From the NCBI RefSeq assembly GCF_027853965.1, contig NZ_JAQGLB010000016.1, positions 145,910 to 209,909 of the forward strand: a DNA stretch of 64,000 bases. The letters are read 5' to 3'. Below, piece after piece: positions 32,261-40,550 of this stretch. The notes beneath the pieces were generated by a model. That model did not search any database and had not been told where the DNA came from. It saw only the letters and a program-made list of their open reading frames with translations. The DNA comes from Saccharopolyspora indica (GTDB lineage: Bacteria; Actinomycetota; Actinomycetes; Mycobacteriales; Pseudonocardiaceae). A program made the translations under genes and the position numbers. Every line of letters starts with the position of its first letter. The stretch's first letter is position 1.

Positions 32261-33322
32261 ATGGCCAATGAGCGTGCAGAGCCTCCAGTCGGCCGGCCGG
32301 GTCCCGGACCGTCCGGGCCGCCGCCGGGACGTCCGCAGGACGGACCGCCGCAGGGGCAGGTTCCCCCGGGTCGCCCGCCGCAGGCACCGCCCGGGCAGGT
32401 GCCGCCCGGACCGCCCCGGCCGGTGCCTCCGGAGGGGCAGCCGCCGCAGGCCCAGGAGACGCGGCGGATGGGCCCGCCCGGCCCCGGGCAGCCGCCCGGA
32501 CCGGCAGGCCCGCCGCCCGGCGCACCGCCGATGCCGCCCGGTGCAGGTCAGCAGGGCCCGCCGATGCCGCCCGGCGCTCGTCCGGGCATGCCGCCCGGCG
32601 CACCTCCGCAGGGCCCGCCTGGCGCAGGACCGCAGGGTCCGCCGCCCGGCGCTCCGCAAGGCCCGCCGCCCGGCATCGCTCCGCAGGGGCCGCCACCCGG
32701 CGCTCCGCAGGGGCCGCCGCCGAACCAGTACCCGGCGACGCGGGTTCAGCAGCGCCTGGACGGGCTCGACGAACCGCCCGCCTACCGCGAGCCGGACGCC
32801 GATCGCCTGAGCAGCCGCGAGGATCCCTACGCCGAGGGCCGTCGCGACGAGGCCCGCATCCGCGACGCCTACGACGACGGCTACCGGGCGGCCTACTACG
32901 ACCACTACGACGACCGGCGCGACAGCCGCCACGACGACCGCTACCAGGACGACTACGACGACCGGTACGAGGAGCCGCGCCGTGAACGCCGCCGGGAGCG
33001 GGCGCCCCGGGAGGACCGCTACGACGACCGCGGGTCCGGGTTCAGCGGGCCCAGCGCGGACACCATCGGCCGCCTGATCGGCGTGTTCACCGGGCTGATC
33101 GCGCTGATCTTCGTGCTGCACATCATCTTCGTGCTGACCGGCGCGAACCAGGAGAACGGCTTCGTCTCGTTCACCTACGGGACCGCGAAGATCTTCGTGT
33201 TCGGTCTGGGTGACATCTTCCAGCCGGGCGACGCGACGATCGGCGTGGTGCTCAACTACGGCCTGGCCGCGCTGATCTACCTGTTCGGCGGCCGGATCGT
33301 CGCGCGTGCGCTGAAGCGCTGA
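32261..33322 (+). CDS. Pro/Gly-rich membrane protein, unknown
   Basis: 353 residues in three parts: a Pro/Gly/Gln-rich low-complexity N-terminus (about 1-165, with PPGAPQGPPPG repeats), an Asp/Tyr/Arg-rich charged stretch (about 185-255, YYDHYDDRRD style), and a C-terminal membrane part with two or three helices (IGRLIGVFTGLIALIFVLHI, LNYGLAALIYLFGGRIV). The repetitive DNA at 32290-32730 reflects the coding repeats. No family is recognised. It is probably a membrane-anchored scaffold with a disordered cytoplasmic tail. The start at 32261 is chosen by protein content. Confidence 0.7.
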   Translation: MANERAEPPVGRPGPGPSGPPPGRPQDGPPQGQVPPGRPPQAPPGQVPPGPPRPVPPEGQPPQAQETRRMGPPGPGQPPGPAGPPPGAPPMPPGAGQQGPPMPPGARPGMPPGAPPQGPPGAGPQGPPPGAPQGPPPGIAPQGPPPGAPQGPPPNQYPATRVQQRLDGLDEPPAYREPDADRLSSREDPYAEGRRDEARIRDAYDDGYRAAYYDHYDDRRDSRHDDRYQDDYDDRYEEPRRERRRERAPREDRYDDRGSGFSGPSADTIGRLIGVFTGLIALIFVLHIIFVLTGANQENGFVSFTYGTAKIFVFGLGDIFQPGDATIGVVLNYGLAALIYLFGGRIVARALKR

Positions 33323-33350
33323 GCTCTCGGCAGCAGATCTGCAGGTAAAA

Positions 33351-33398
33351 GACCGTGAGCGTTTTGAGGGGCTATGGCACCACAAAACGCTCACGGTC
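33351..33398. repeat. Hairpin repeat family B, copy 1
   Basis: GACCGTGAGCGTTTTG pairs with CAAAACGCTCACGGTC, a 16-bp perfect stem with a 16-base loop. Flanking GCAGGT and CTGC extend it. It lies between convergent genes. Copies 2 and 3 are at 44411 and 61546. Confidence 0.78.
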
Positions 33399-33416
33399 AC
33401 TGAACTGCGGAAACGC

Positions 33417-34394
33417 TCACAGCGGGTGGCCGTAGCGGGCGAGGACCCGGGCGCGCAGCTCCGGGTCGGTGCGCGGCACCGGTTCCAGGAACACCTCGTC
33501 CAGCTCGGGGAACTCCTCGCGCAGCATCCCGTCGATGCGCACCACCGCGTGCTCCAGCGCGGTGGAATCCAGCGCCGCGGCGAAGTCCACCCGGGCGCAG
33601 CACAGCACCCGGTCGGTGCCGACGTTCATCGACAGCAGGTCCACCACGCTGTCCACCTCCGGCTGCTCGGCCAGCCTGCGGCGCACGTCGGTCAGCAGCC
33701 TGCGGTCCGCCTGCTGACCGATGAGCAGGCCGAGGTTGGTGCGGGCCATCGTGTAGGCCACCAGCGCGAGCAGCAGGCCGATCGCGATCGAGCCCAGGCC
33801 GTCCCAGACGCTCGACCCGGTGAGGTCGTGCAGCCCGAGCCCGGCGAAGGCCAGCAGCAGCCCGGCCAGCGCCGCGCTGTCCTCCAGCAGCACCGTCTTG
33901 ACCGTCGGATCGTCGGAGACCCGCAGGTGGTGCAGGATCGTGTCGCCGTCCGCGGCGGCCTCGGCCCGCACCTGCCGCATCGCGCGCAGCCAGGACACGC
34001 TCTCCAGCACGAAGGCCAGGGCGAGCACGACGTAGCCGACCAGCGGCTGGGTCTGCTCCTGCGGTTCGCCGAACAGGGTGCGGAAGCCCTCGACGAAGGC
34101 GAACACCGCGCCGGAGACGAAGATGCTGATCGCGGCGATCAGCGACCAGAAGTACCGCTCCTTGCCGTAGCCGAACGGGTGGCGGGCGTCGGCGGGCTTG
34201 CCGGAGCGCCGCAGCGCGGTCAGCAGGAACACCTCGGTGCAGGTGTCGGCCACCGAGTGCCCGGCCTCGGCGAGCATCGCGGCCGAGCCGGTGATCGCCC
34301 CGGCGATCGCCTTCAGCACCGCGATGGCCAGGTTGATGCCCAGCGCGACCAGCACCGTCAGCGTGCTCTCGCCGCCCTTCTCCGCGTCGGCCAT
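33417..34394 (-). CDS. Cation diffusion facilitator (CDF) transporter
   Basis: 325 residues with six membrane helices and a cytoplasmic C-terminal domain (RRLLTDVRRRLAEQPEVDSV). The metal-site segments are AEAGHSVADT in helix 2 (HxxxD) and LLEDSAALAG in helix 5 (Asp present, His replaced by Glu). These CDF proteins export divalent metals such as Zn, Mn, Fe or Co in exchange for protons; the HxxxD/EDxxA pattern does not let me name the metal. It has its own promoter and is divergent from yidC. No metal regulator is adjacent. Confidence 0.88.
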   Translation of the reverse strand: MADAEKGGESTLTVLVALGINLAIAVLKAIAGAITGSAAMLAEAGHSVADTCTEVFLLTALRRSGKPADARHPFGYGKERYFWSLIAAISIFVSGAVFAFVEGFRTLFGEPQEQTQPLVGYVVLALAFVLESVSWLRAMRQVRAEAAADGDTILHHLRVSDDPTVKTVLLEDSAALAGLLLAFAGLGLHDLTGSSVWDGLGSIAIGLLLALVAYTMARTNLGLLIGQQADRRLLTDVRRRLAEQPEVDSVVDLLSMNVGTDRVLCCARVDFAAALDSTALEHAVVRIDGMLREEFPELDEVFLEPVPRTDPELRARVLARYGHPL

Positions 34395-34623
34395 CCGCCA
34401 CCCCCGTGTCGTTCGAGATGGCGAACACGCTAGGCCGGGCAGGCCTGATCCGCCCTGTGACGCTCTGTGCTATATATCCCCCTTTCGGGGGGCGACGGTT
34501 GGTGCGCGAACCGGCATGGCACCCTGGGAATGGCCGACCCTGCGCGGTTCGGCTGGCCGCGCACGCCCCGGTAGCACCGGACAGGCGGGCCATGTCCCGT
34601 GGCCCAAGACCAGGAGTGACTGA

Positions 34624-35652
34624 GTGGAAAGCTTCTTCTCCTTCATCCTCTACCCGGTGTCGGCGATCTTGTGGTTCTGGCACAAGATCTTCGGCGCCGT
34701 GCTCGGCGAGGACAACGGATTCGCCTGGGCACTCGCGGTGTTCTTCCTGGTCTTCACGCTGCGCGTGGTGCTGCTCAAGCCGGCCATCAGCCAGATGCGG
34801 GCCGGCCGCAAGATGGCGAAGTTCGCCCCGCACATCCAGAAGCTGCGCGAGAAGTACAAGAACGACCGGCAGCGCATGGCGCAGGAGATGCAGAAGCTGC
34901 AGTCCGAGCACGGGGTGAACCCGCTCGGCGGCTGCCTGCCCGCGCTGCTGCAGATCCCGGTCTTCCTGAGCCTGTTCCACGTCCTGCGGAACTTCGTCCC
35001 GGGCGCGGAGAGCAACTTCATCTTCGACAAGGCCGGTGTCGAGTCGTTCATCAACGCCTCGATCTTCGGCGCGAAGCTGTCGAACTGGATCACCCAGCCG
35101 GAGCAGGAACTCGCGCTGTTCGGCACCGACCGCACCTCGATGATGATCGTCGGCATCCCGCTGATGATCATCGCGTCGGTGGCCACCTTCTTCACGATGC
35201 GCCTGTCGATGAAGAAGCAGACCGACGCCGCGATGGCCAACCCGCAGTCGGCCATGATGGCCAAGTTCATGATGTACGTCGCGCCGATCGGCGCGATCAT
35301 CTCCGGTTGGTTCCTGCCGATCGCGGTCCTGCTGTACTGGCTGGCCAACAACATCTGGACCCTGGGCCAGCAGCACTTCCTGACCAAGAAGATCGACCGC
35401 GAGCAGGAGCGGGAGAAGGCCAAGGAGATCGAGGCCAAGAAGTCCGCCCCGCGGCCGAAGCCGGGTCAGAAGCCGGTGCGCCAGGACGGCAAGGACGCCG
35501 ACGAGGAGTCGGCCTCGACGACCACCACCACGGCGACCAAGCCGAAGAGCAGCACCAACGGCCAGCGGCAGGGCAACCGCCAGCAGGGCGCGAAGAAGAA
35601 CCGCCCCGGCAAGCAGGCGGCGTCGGCCAAGAAGGGCAAGAAACGACGATGA
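34624..35652 (+). CDS. yidC: YidC/Oxa1-type membrane protein insertase
   Basis: 342 residues starting MESFFSFILYPVSAILWFWH. The insertase core has the hydrophilic hairpin (KMAKFAPHIQKLREKYKNDRQRMAQEMQKL), GGCLPALLQIPVFLSLFHV and NNIWTLGQQHF, with the conserved Arg in VFTLRVVLLKP. YidC inserts membrane proteins with or without SecYEG. The tail is Lys-rich and may bind ribosomes. The usual rpmH-rnpA-yidD neighbourhood is absent, so this is probably a second paralogue. GTG at 34624 is set by AGGAG at 34612-34616. Followed by a strong terminator. Confidence 0.9.
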   Translation: MESFFSFILYPVSAILWFWHKIFGAVLGEDNGFAWALAVFFLVFTLRVVLLKPAISQMRAGRKMAKFAPHIQKLREKYKNDRQRMAQEMQKLQSEHGVNPLGGCLPALLQIPVFLSLFHVLRNFVPGAESNFIFDKAGVESFINASIFGAKLSNWITQPEQELALFGTDRTSMMIVGIPLMIIASVATFFTMRLSMKKQTDAAMANPQSAMMAKFMMYVAPIGAIISGWFLPIAVLLYWLANNIWTLGQQHFLTKKIDREQEREKAKEIEAKKSAPRPKPGQKPVRQDGKDADEESASTTTTTATKPKSSTNGQRQGNRQQGAKKNRPGKQAASAKKGKKRR

Positions 35653-35672
35653 CCTGCGACTGACGACGTGAA

Positions 35673-35704
35673 GAAGGGCCGGTGGAGAGATCCACCGGCC
35701 CTTC
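35673..35704. terminator. Bidirectional terminator
   Basis: GAAGGGCCGGTGGA pairs perfectly with TCCACCGGCCCTTC around a GAGA loop. It lies between the convergent yidC and sortase genes. Confidence 0.85.
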
Positions 35705-35717
35705 TCGTCGTTCCCGG

Positions 35718-36356
35718 TCAGGCCGGGGTGGCGATGACGATGCGGTTCTCGTCGTAGCCGAGGTCGCCGCCGACGTAGCGGCCACCGCAGGTCACCAGCA
35801 CCAGCCGGTGCTCGCCGCCCTGCCCGAACAGCTCGCGGGCCCGGGCGGGCAGGTCGTCCTTGTGCACGGTGACGACCTCGGAGACCTGGTAGCGCCACTC
35901 CGTGCCCGCGTCGTCGACGACGGTCACGGGCTGGCCGTTCCGGGCCTCCCACAGCTCCTCGAACGGGCCGATCGAGCCCTTCCAGTTGACGTGCCCGGCC
36001 AGCACCGTGGCGCCCTTCGGGGCGTCGAGCCCGGCGCCCCACCAGGTCGCCTCGTCGACGCCGTCGGGCACCGGCAGCGTGCCGGACCGGTCGATCTCCT
36101 TGCGCACGAGCTCGGCCGTGCCGCCCTGCGGCAGCCGGACGGTGCCCGGTGGCTGCCCGGCGGGCACGTGCACCGGCTGCGCGGGCAGGGCTTGCGGAGC
36201 CGCCGCGGCCGCTTCGCGCGGCGGCACGGGCTGGTCCGCGGCCGTGCTGGTGGTGGGCGCGGTGAACAGGTTCCCGGTGACCACGACGGCCACCGCGACC
36301 AGGGCGATCACCGCGACCGCCAGCACGACGAACAGGGAGCGGCGCCGAGCTGTCAC
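35718..36356 (-). CDS. Class F sortase
   Basis: 212 residues. N-terminal membrane anchor (LFVVLAVAVIALVAVAVVV), a linker, then the sortase barrel with AGHVNW carrying the catalytic His, VTCGGRYV carrying the Cys, and YDENRIVIATPA near the end with the Arg. Class F sortases are typical of actinobacteria and cut a C-terminal sorting signal on exported proteins. GTG at 36356 overlaps the stop of the preceding surface-protein gene by four bases, so the preceding product is its most likely substrate. Confidence 0.87.
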   Translation of the reverse strand: MTARRRSLFVVLAVAVIALVAVAVVVTGNLFTAPTTSTAADQPVPPREAAAAAPQALPAQPVHVPAGQPPGTVRLPQGGTAELVRKEIDRSGTLPVPDGVDEATWWGAGLDAPKGATVLAGHVNWKGSIGPFEELWEARNGQPVTVVDDAGTEWRYQVSEVVTVHKDDLPARARELFGQGGEHRLVLVTCGGRYVGGDLGYDENRIVIATPA

Positions 36357-37756
36357 TGCTTCCGCGCCCCGATCCGCCTGCGCAGCGCGAATCCGGTCCC
36401 GCCGATCACGGTGACGGCGGTCAGCCCGGCCAGGCCGAGCAGCCCGGCGGGCACGCCCTCCTCGGTCGGGTCACCGGCCGGGATGCGGATCGGCACGGTG
36501 GGCGTGTTCGGCTTGTTGACCAGGCTCAGCTCCAGCGTCTGACCGGGCTCGACGGTGCCGGTCACCGACGGCGGGTTGGCCTCGTCGAAGGCCTCCTCGT
36601 AGCCGGGGGCGGGCTTGACCTCGGTGAGGGTGATCTCCTGCGGGGTGCGCAGGTCGGGGACCTCGACGGTGCCGTCCTCGCCGGTGACGACCACGACGGG
36701 CTCGCCGTCCTCGCCGACCAGCGGGGTGCCGTCCTGGCGCACGGCGGGCGAGCCGTCGGCGGCGGTCACGCGCAGCGAGACACCGGCGATGCCCGCCTGG
36801 CTCTCCGAGTCGGTCTTGCCGACCTTCACCACGCCCGGCGCGGTCACCGCGGTGGTCGCGGCCTCGACGGAGAGCTCCTGCTCACCGCCGGTGGACACCA
36901 CGCGCTGGGTGGTGTCGGGCTGGTTGACGGCCTGCCGCACGTAGGGCCGCTCGGCCGGGGCGGACAGCTTCCCGGCGACCTTCGGGTTCGGCCCGGTCGG
37001 CGTCACCCGGAGCACCAGCGGGCTGCCGTCCTCCGGCGTGGTGACGGTGCCGTTGGCCTCGACGCCCTCGATCTCGACGTCGGTGGTGGTCAGCTGCACC
37101 GGAACGCCACCGATGCCCTTGCCGCCGGGGCCCTGCACGGTCAGGGTCCACTCCGCGGCCTGGCCGATGGTCTGCTCGCCCTCCGGCGCGGTCAGCGCGG
37201 CTTCCCACGGCCCGCGGTTCGCGCTGGCCTCGGACTTGAACGACTCCACGGCGGCCTGTGCGCCCTGCGGCAGCTTGGCCAGGTGGGCCTCGACGTCGTA
37301 GGCGATCCGCTTGAAGTCGTTGTTCGGGTCCAGGTCGGCCTGGCTGCGCGGCGCGGCGGTCCACGAGTGCAGCAGGTGCGCGAGCGCGGCGGCCTCGTCG
37401 GGCGACTGCGTGTTGCCGTAGCGCAGCAGCAGGTAGGAGATGTCGGCGGCGGTGTCGGCGGGGAGCGCGGTGCCCCACTTGGTCTTGAGCTCGTCGCCCG
37501 GCTGGTACTCCTCGCCGCTGTCCGGTGCGGTGTGCGCGAACTGCACGCACCACACCTGCTGGCCGTTGACGAGGTAGGAGCCGAGCCAGTCGCGGGCCGG
37601 GTCCGGGTTGCCCCGGTACGGCTGCCCGGGCCGCGTCTCGTGGCCGACCGCTTCCTGCGGGTCGGCGCTGGCGGCACCGGGGAGGGCCAGCAGGCTCCCC
37701 CCGGCGAGCACGGCGGTGCCCAGCACCGCCGTGACCCATTTCTTGAACATGCGCAT
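36353..37756 (-). CDS. Surface protein with thioester-like and SpaA-like domains, sortase substrate
   Basis: 467 residues. A signal peptide (KWVTAVLGTAVLAGGSLLAL) is followed by a WCVQF segment like that of TQXA/thioester-type adhesin domains, a middle region with prealbumin-like folds (VSLRVTAADGSPAVRQ, ITLTEVKPAPGYEEA), and a C-terminal motif VPIRIPAGDP, a hydrophobic helix and RRRIGARKQ. The C-terminus has the layout of a sorting signal without a classical LPXTG; the RIPAG motif may be the class F recognition sequence. Its stop overlaps the sortase start. ATG at 37756 has GGAG upstream. It is probably anchored to the cell wall. Confidence 0.82.
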   Translation of the reverse strand: MRMFKKWVTAVLGTAVLAGGSLLALPGAASADPQEAVGHETRPGQPYRGNPDPARDWLGSYLVNGQQVWCVQFAHTAPDSGEEYQPGDELKTKWGTALPADTAADISYLLLRYGNTQSPDEAAALAHLLHSWTAAPRSQADLDPNNDFKRIAYDVEAHLAKLPQGAQAAVESFKSEASANRGPWEAALTAPEGEQTIGQAAEWTLTVQGPGGKGIGGVPVQLTTTDVEIEGVEANGTVTTPEDGSPLVLRVTPTGPNPKVAGKLSAPAERPYVRQAVNQPDTTQRVVSTGGEQELSVEAATTAVTAPGVVKVGKTDSESQAGIAGVSLRVTAADGSPAVRQDGTPLVGEDGEPVVVVTGEDGTVEVPDLRTPQEITLTEVKPAPGYEEAFDEANPPSVTGTVEPGQTLELSLVNKPNTPTVPIRIPAGDPTEEGVPAGLLGLAGLTAVTVIGGTGFALRRRIGARKQ

Positions 37757-38181
37757 GCGAGCTCCAGTTCCGGTGGTGGAGGTGATGCGGCGCCGCTCGT
37801 TCGTTCTGCTGAACCCCGACCAGGAATCGCGCGGGCGCCCGACGCGATACTTCCGATCACGGAGCGTGTCAACAAGAGGTCATCCGGTTGATGCTGTCGA
37901 TCACTCCAAGTTGAAGATCAAGACGATCCGACTCGCCGCTATCACCCGTTGAGCCGAGTCGAGTGGTGGCGATCACCCATTTCTGCTCACCCGGTGCAGC
38001 GGCGTAGAAAGGTTGGCGACCGGATGTGATCGAGATCGCCGGAAATCGATACCGGTTAGTTTCCGGGGGAGATGGGGACATCCCGTACCGACGGGTAAAG
38101 TCGCTTTTACCGATCCGGGAACCGGTCAGCGCTGCCGAGCGTTGTTCCGAGTGACGGCGCAAGCACGCCCAGGAGGATGAG
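37757..38181. other. Divergent promoter region, no gene
   Basis: About 425 bases between the surface-protein gene and the Bax-inhibitor gene. It contains an inverted repeat CCGGAAA (38039-38045) and TTTCCGG (38060-38066) upstream of the latter. No coding frame is convincing. Confidence 0.45.
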
Positions 38182-38982
38182 TTGCGCACAACGAGCAACC
38201 CCGCGTTCCGCAACCTGCCGACGACCGGCGGTTACGCGAACTTCAACTACGGCCAGGGGCAGCCCGCTTCGCCCTTCGGCGAGGCACCGGCGGCGCCGCC
38301 GCAGACCTCGCGTCCGATGACCATCGACGACGTGGTCACCAAGACCGCGATCACCCTCGGCCTGGCGGTGGTCACCGGCACGCTGACGTACCTGATCGGC
38401 CCGACCGCCGTCGCGCTGGCGCTGCCCGCCGCGATCATCGGTCTGGTCATCTCGCTGGTGATCATCTTCAAGAAGAAGGTCAGCCCCGGGCTGGTCATCG
38501 CCTACTCCGCGGTCGAGGGCGTGTTCCTCGGCGGCATCAGCTACGTGTTCGCCATGCTGGTCGACAACCCGGCCATCGTGATGCAGGCCATCGCGGGCAC
38601 CATCGGTGTCTTCGCGGCCATGCTGGTGGTCTACAAGACCGGCGCGATCCGCGTCACCCCGAAGCTGACCAAGTGGATCATCGGCGCGGCGGCCGGTGCC
38701 GCGGTGCTGATGCTGGTCAACCTGATCGCAGGCATGTTCACCCCGGGCGGCCTCGGCCTGCGCGACGGCAGCGGCAGCCCGATGCTGGCCATCGGCTTCA
38801 GCCTGCTGTGCATCGGCATCGCGGCGTTCAGCTTCCTGCTGGACTTCGACGCCGCCGACCAGGCGATCAAGAGCGGTGTGGACGCCAAGTTCTCCTGGTA
38901 CATCGCCTTCGGCCTGATGACCACGCTGGTCTGGCTCTACCTGGAGATCCTGCGCCTGCTCTCCTACTTCCAGCGCGACTGA
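38182..38982 (+). CDS. Bax inhibitor-1/YccA-family membrane protein
   Basis: 266 residues. An N-terminal Gly/Pro-rich region (about 1-45) is followed by seven membrane helices with the family end (KFSWYIAFGLMTTLVWLYLEILRLLSYF) and an Asp in LLDFDAADQAI as in pH-sensitive Ca2+-leak homologues (BsYetJ). Members are called Bax-inhibitor-1-like or YccA proteins; the physiological role in actinobacteria is unknown. The rare TTG start at 38182 is decided by AGGAGG at 38171-38176. A terminator follows. Confidence 0.87.
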   Translation: MRTTSNPAFRNLPTTGGYANFNYGQGQPASPFGEAPAAPPQTSRPMTIDDVVTKTAITLGLAVVTGTLTYLIGPTAVALALPAAIIGLVISLVIIFKKKVSPGLVIAYSAVEGVFLGGISYVFAMLVDNPAIVMQAIAGTIGVFAAMLVVYKTGAIRVTPKLTKWIIGAAAGAAVLMLVNLIAGMFTPGGLGLRDGSGSPMLAIGFSLLCIGIAAFSFLLDFDAADQAIKSGVDAKFSWYIAFGLMTTLVWLYLEILRLLSYFQRD

Positions 38983-38999
38983 CCCCCCCACCAGAACGC

Positions 39000-39044
39000 G
39001 AAGCGGGGCCCTGCCGTCCGATCCGGACGACAGGGCCCCGCTTC
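39000..39044. terminator. Strong terminator hairpin
   Basis: GAAGCGGGGCCCTG pairs with CAGGGCCCCGCTTC, with a second stem CCGTCCG/CGGACG inside. It lies just after the Bax-inhibitor-1 gene. Confidence 0.8.
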
Positions 39045-39060
39045 ACGCGATCGCTTCGAG

Positions 39061-39107
39061 GTGAAGGGCACCTTCCGCCAACTAACCTGGCGAAAGGTGC
39101 CCTTCGC
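39061..39107. repeat. Hairpin repeat family A, copy 3
   Basis: GTGAAGGGCACCTTCCGCCA pairs with TGGCGAAAGGTGCCCTTCGC with two mismatches. It lies between convergent genes, 40 bases before copy 4. Confidence 0.76.
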
Positions 39108-39146
39108 TCATCCCCTGATCGCGTGGCACCACTCGGGCGGGGGAGC

Positions 39147-39195
39147 GGTGAAGGGCACCTTCAGGCAAGTAAGTTGCTAAAAGGTGCCCTTCACC
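39147..39195. repeat. Hairpin repeat family A, copy 4
   Basis: GGTGAAGGGCACCTT pairs with AAGGTGCCCTTCACC. The loop CAGGCAAGTAAGTTGCTAA is almost that of copy 1, 19.4 kb away. It ends just before the thiolase stop codon. Confidence 0.8.
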
Positions 39196-39203
39196 GGTCA
39201 CGC

Positions 39204-40424
39204 TCAGCTGAGGCGTTCGAGGACCATGGCCATGCCCTGGCCGCCGCCGACGCACATGGTCTCCAGGCCGAACTGCTTGTCGTGCCACTGCAGGGAGTTG
39301 ATCAGCGTCGTCGTGATGCGGGCGCCGGTCATGCCGAACGGGTGGCCCACCGCGATCGCGCCGCCGTTGACGTTCAGCTTCTCCAGCGGGATGCCCAGGT
39401 CCTGGTAGGACGGGATCACCTGGGCGGCGAACGCCTCGTTGATCTCCACCAGGTCGATGTCGCCGATGCCCAGGCCGGCCCGCTTGAGCGCCTGCTTCGA
39501 CGCCTCGACCGGGCCCAAGCCCATGATCTCCGGCGACAGGCCCGAGACGCCGGTGGACACGATGCGCGCCAGCGGGGTCAGGCCCAGCTGCTTGGCCTTG
39601 GTGTCGCTCATGATCACCAGGGCGGCGGCGCCGTCGTTGAGCGGGCAGCAGTTGCCCGCGGTGATCCGGCCGTCCGGGCGGAACACCGGCTTGAGGCCGG
39701 ACACGCCCTCCTTGGTCACGCCCGCGCGCGGGCCGTCGTCGGCGGAGACGACGGTGCCGTCCGGGGTGGTGACCGGGGTGATCTCGCGGGCCCAGAAGCC
39801 GTTGGCGATCGCCTTCTCGGCCAGGTTCTGCGAGCGGACGCCGAAGTCGTCCATCTCGTCGCGGCTGATGCCCTTGACCCGCGCCAGGTTCTCCGCGGTC
39901 TGGCCCATCGGGATGTAGACGTCCGGCACGACGTCCAGGGTGCGCGGGTCGGTCCAGGAGTCCGCGCCCTGCTCGGCGGTCTGCTGGGTGCGCGCCTGGG
40001 CGTCGGCGAACAGCGGGTTCTTGGTGTCCTCGAGCGAGTCGGAGTTGCCCTTGGCGAACCGGGAGACCATCTCGACGCCCGCGCTGATGAACACGTCGCC
40101 CTCGCCGGCCTTGATGGCGTGCAGCGCCATCCGGCTGGTCTGCAGGCTCGACGAGCAGTAGCGGGTGACGGTGGTGCCGGGCAGCTGGTCGTAGCCGAGC
40201 AGCACCGAGACCACGCGCGCCATGTTGTAGCCCTGCTCGCCGCCGGGCAGGCCGCAGCCGAGCATCAGGTCGTCGATCTCGGCCGGGTCGAGCTCGGGCA
40301 CCTTGTCCAGCGCGGCGCGGATGACCTGCGCGGTGAGGTCGTCCGGCCGGAGGTCCTTCAGCGACCCCTTGCCTGCGCGGCCGATGGGGGATCGGGCGGT
40401 GGCGACGATGACTGCTTCGGGCAT
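39204..40424 (-). CDS. Acetyl-CoA C-acyltransferase (thiolase)
   Basis: 406 residues. The nucleophilic Cys is in TRYCSSSLQT, with NEAFAAQ, GHPFGMTGAR (His) and the second Cys in MCVGGGQG. This is a degradative or biosynthetic thiolase that makes or cleaves beta-ketoacyl-CoA; the long TGN/GHP pattern and position (FadA3-like, Rv1074c-like) suggest fatty acid oxidation. ATG at 40424 has AAGGAG upstream. Possible TetR-type sites in the promoter region at 40455-40550 fit a fatty-acid regulator. Confidence 0.9.
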   Translation of the reverse strand: MPEAVIVATARSPIGRAGKGSLKDLRPDDLTAQVIRAALDKVPELDPAEIDDLMLGCGLPGGEQGYNMARVVSVLLGYDQLPGTTVTRYCSSSLQTSRMALHAIKAGEGDVFISAGVEMVSRFAKGNSDSLEDTKNPLFADAQARTQQTAEQGADSWTDPRTLDVVPDVYIPMGQTAENLARVKGISRDEMDDFGVRSQNLAEKAIANGFWAREITPVTTPDGTVVSADDGPRAGVTKEGVSGLKPVFRPDGRITAGNCCPLNDGAAALVIMSDTKAKQLGLTPLARIVSTGVSGLSPEIMGLGPVEASKQALKRAGLGIGDIDLVEINEAFAAQVIPSYQDLGIPLEKLNVNGGAIAVGHPFGMTGARITTTLINSLQWHDKQFGLETMCVGGGQGMAMVLERLS

Positions 40425-40454
40425 GGGAACTCCTTCGTTCGCAGTCGCGGGCGT

Positions 40455-40550
40455 TGACCTACTGGTCGGTCACTTTAGATCCGCTGGCTCCATCTTGGCG
40501 GTGACCGCGGTCACCGGACAAGGAAACAACCGACCGATTGGTACGTCAGG
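40455..40550. promoter_or_regulatory. Candidate TetR-type sites upstream of thiolase
   Basis: Two related motifs: CTACTGGTCGGTCAC near 40456 and ACCGACCGATTGGT near 40530, which is close to the reverse complement of the first. Such ACYGACC/GGTCGGT elements are typical of TetR regulators of fatty acid genes. They fill the gap between the SGNH hydrolase and thiolase genes. Confidence 0.45.

Noticed and set aside
32290..32730. Apparent minisatellite
   Set aside because: The repetition is explained by Pro/Gly-rich coding repeats in one open frame.
34478..34493. CCCCC/GGGGG hairpin upstream of yidC as a metal riboswitch for the CDF gene
   Set aside because: It lies in a divergent gap but has no conserved riboswitch core; only a short stem is visible.
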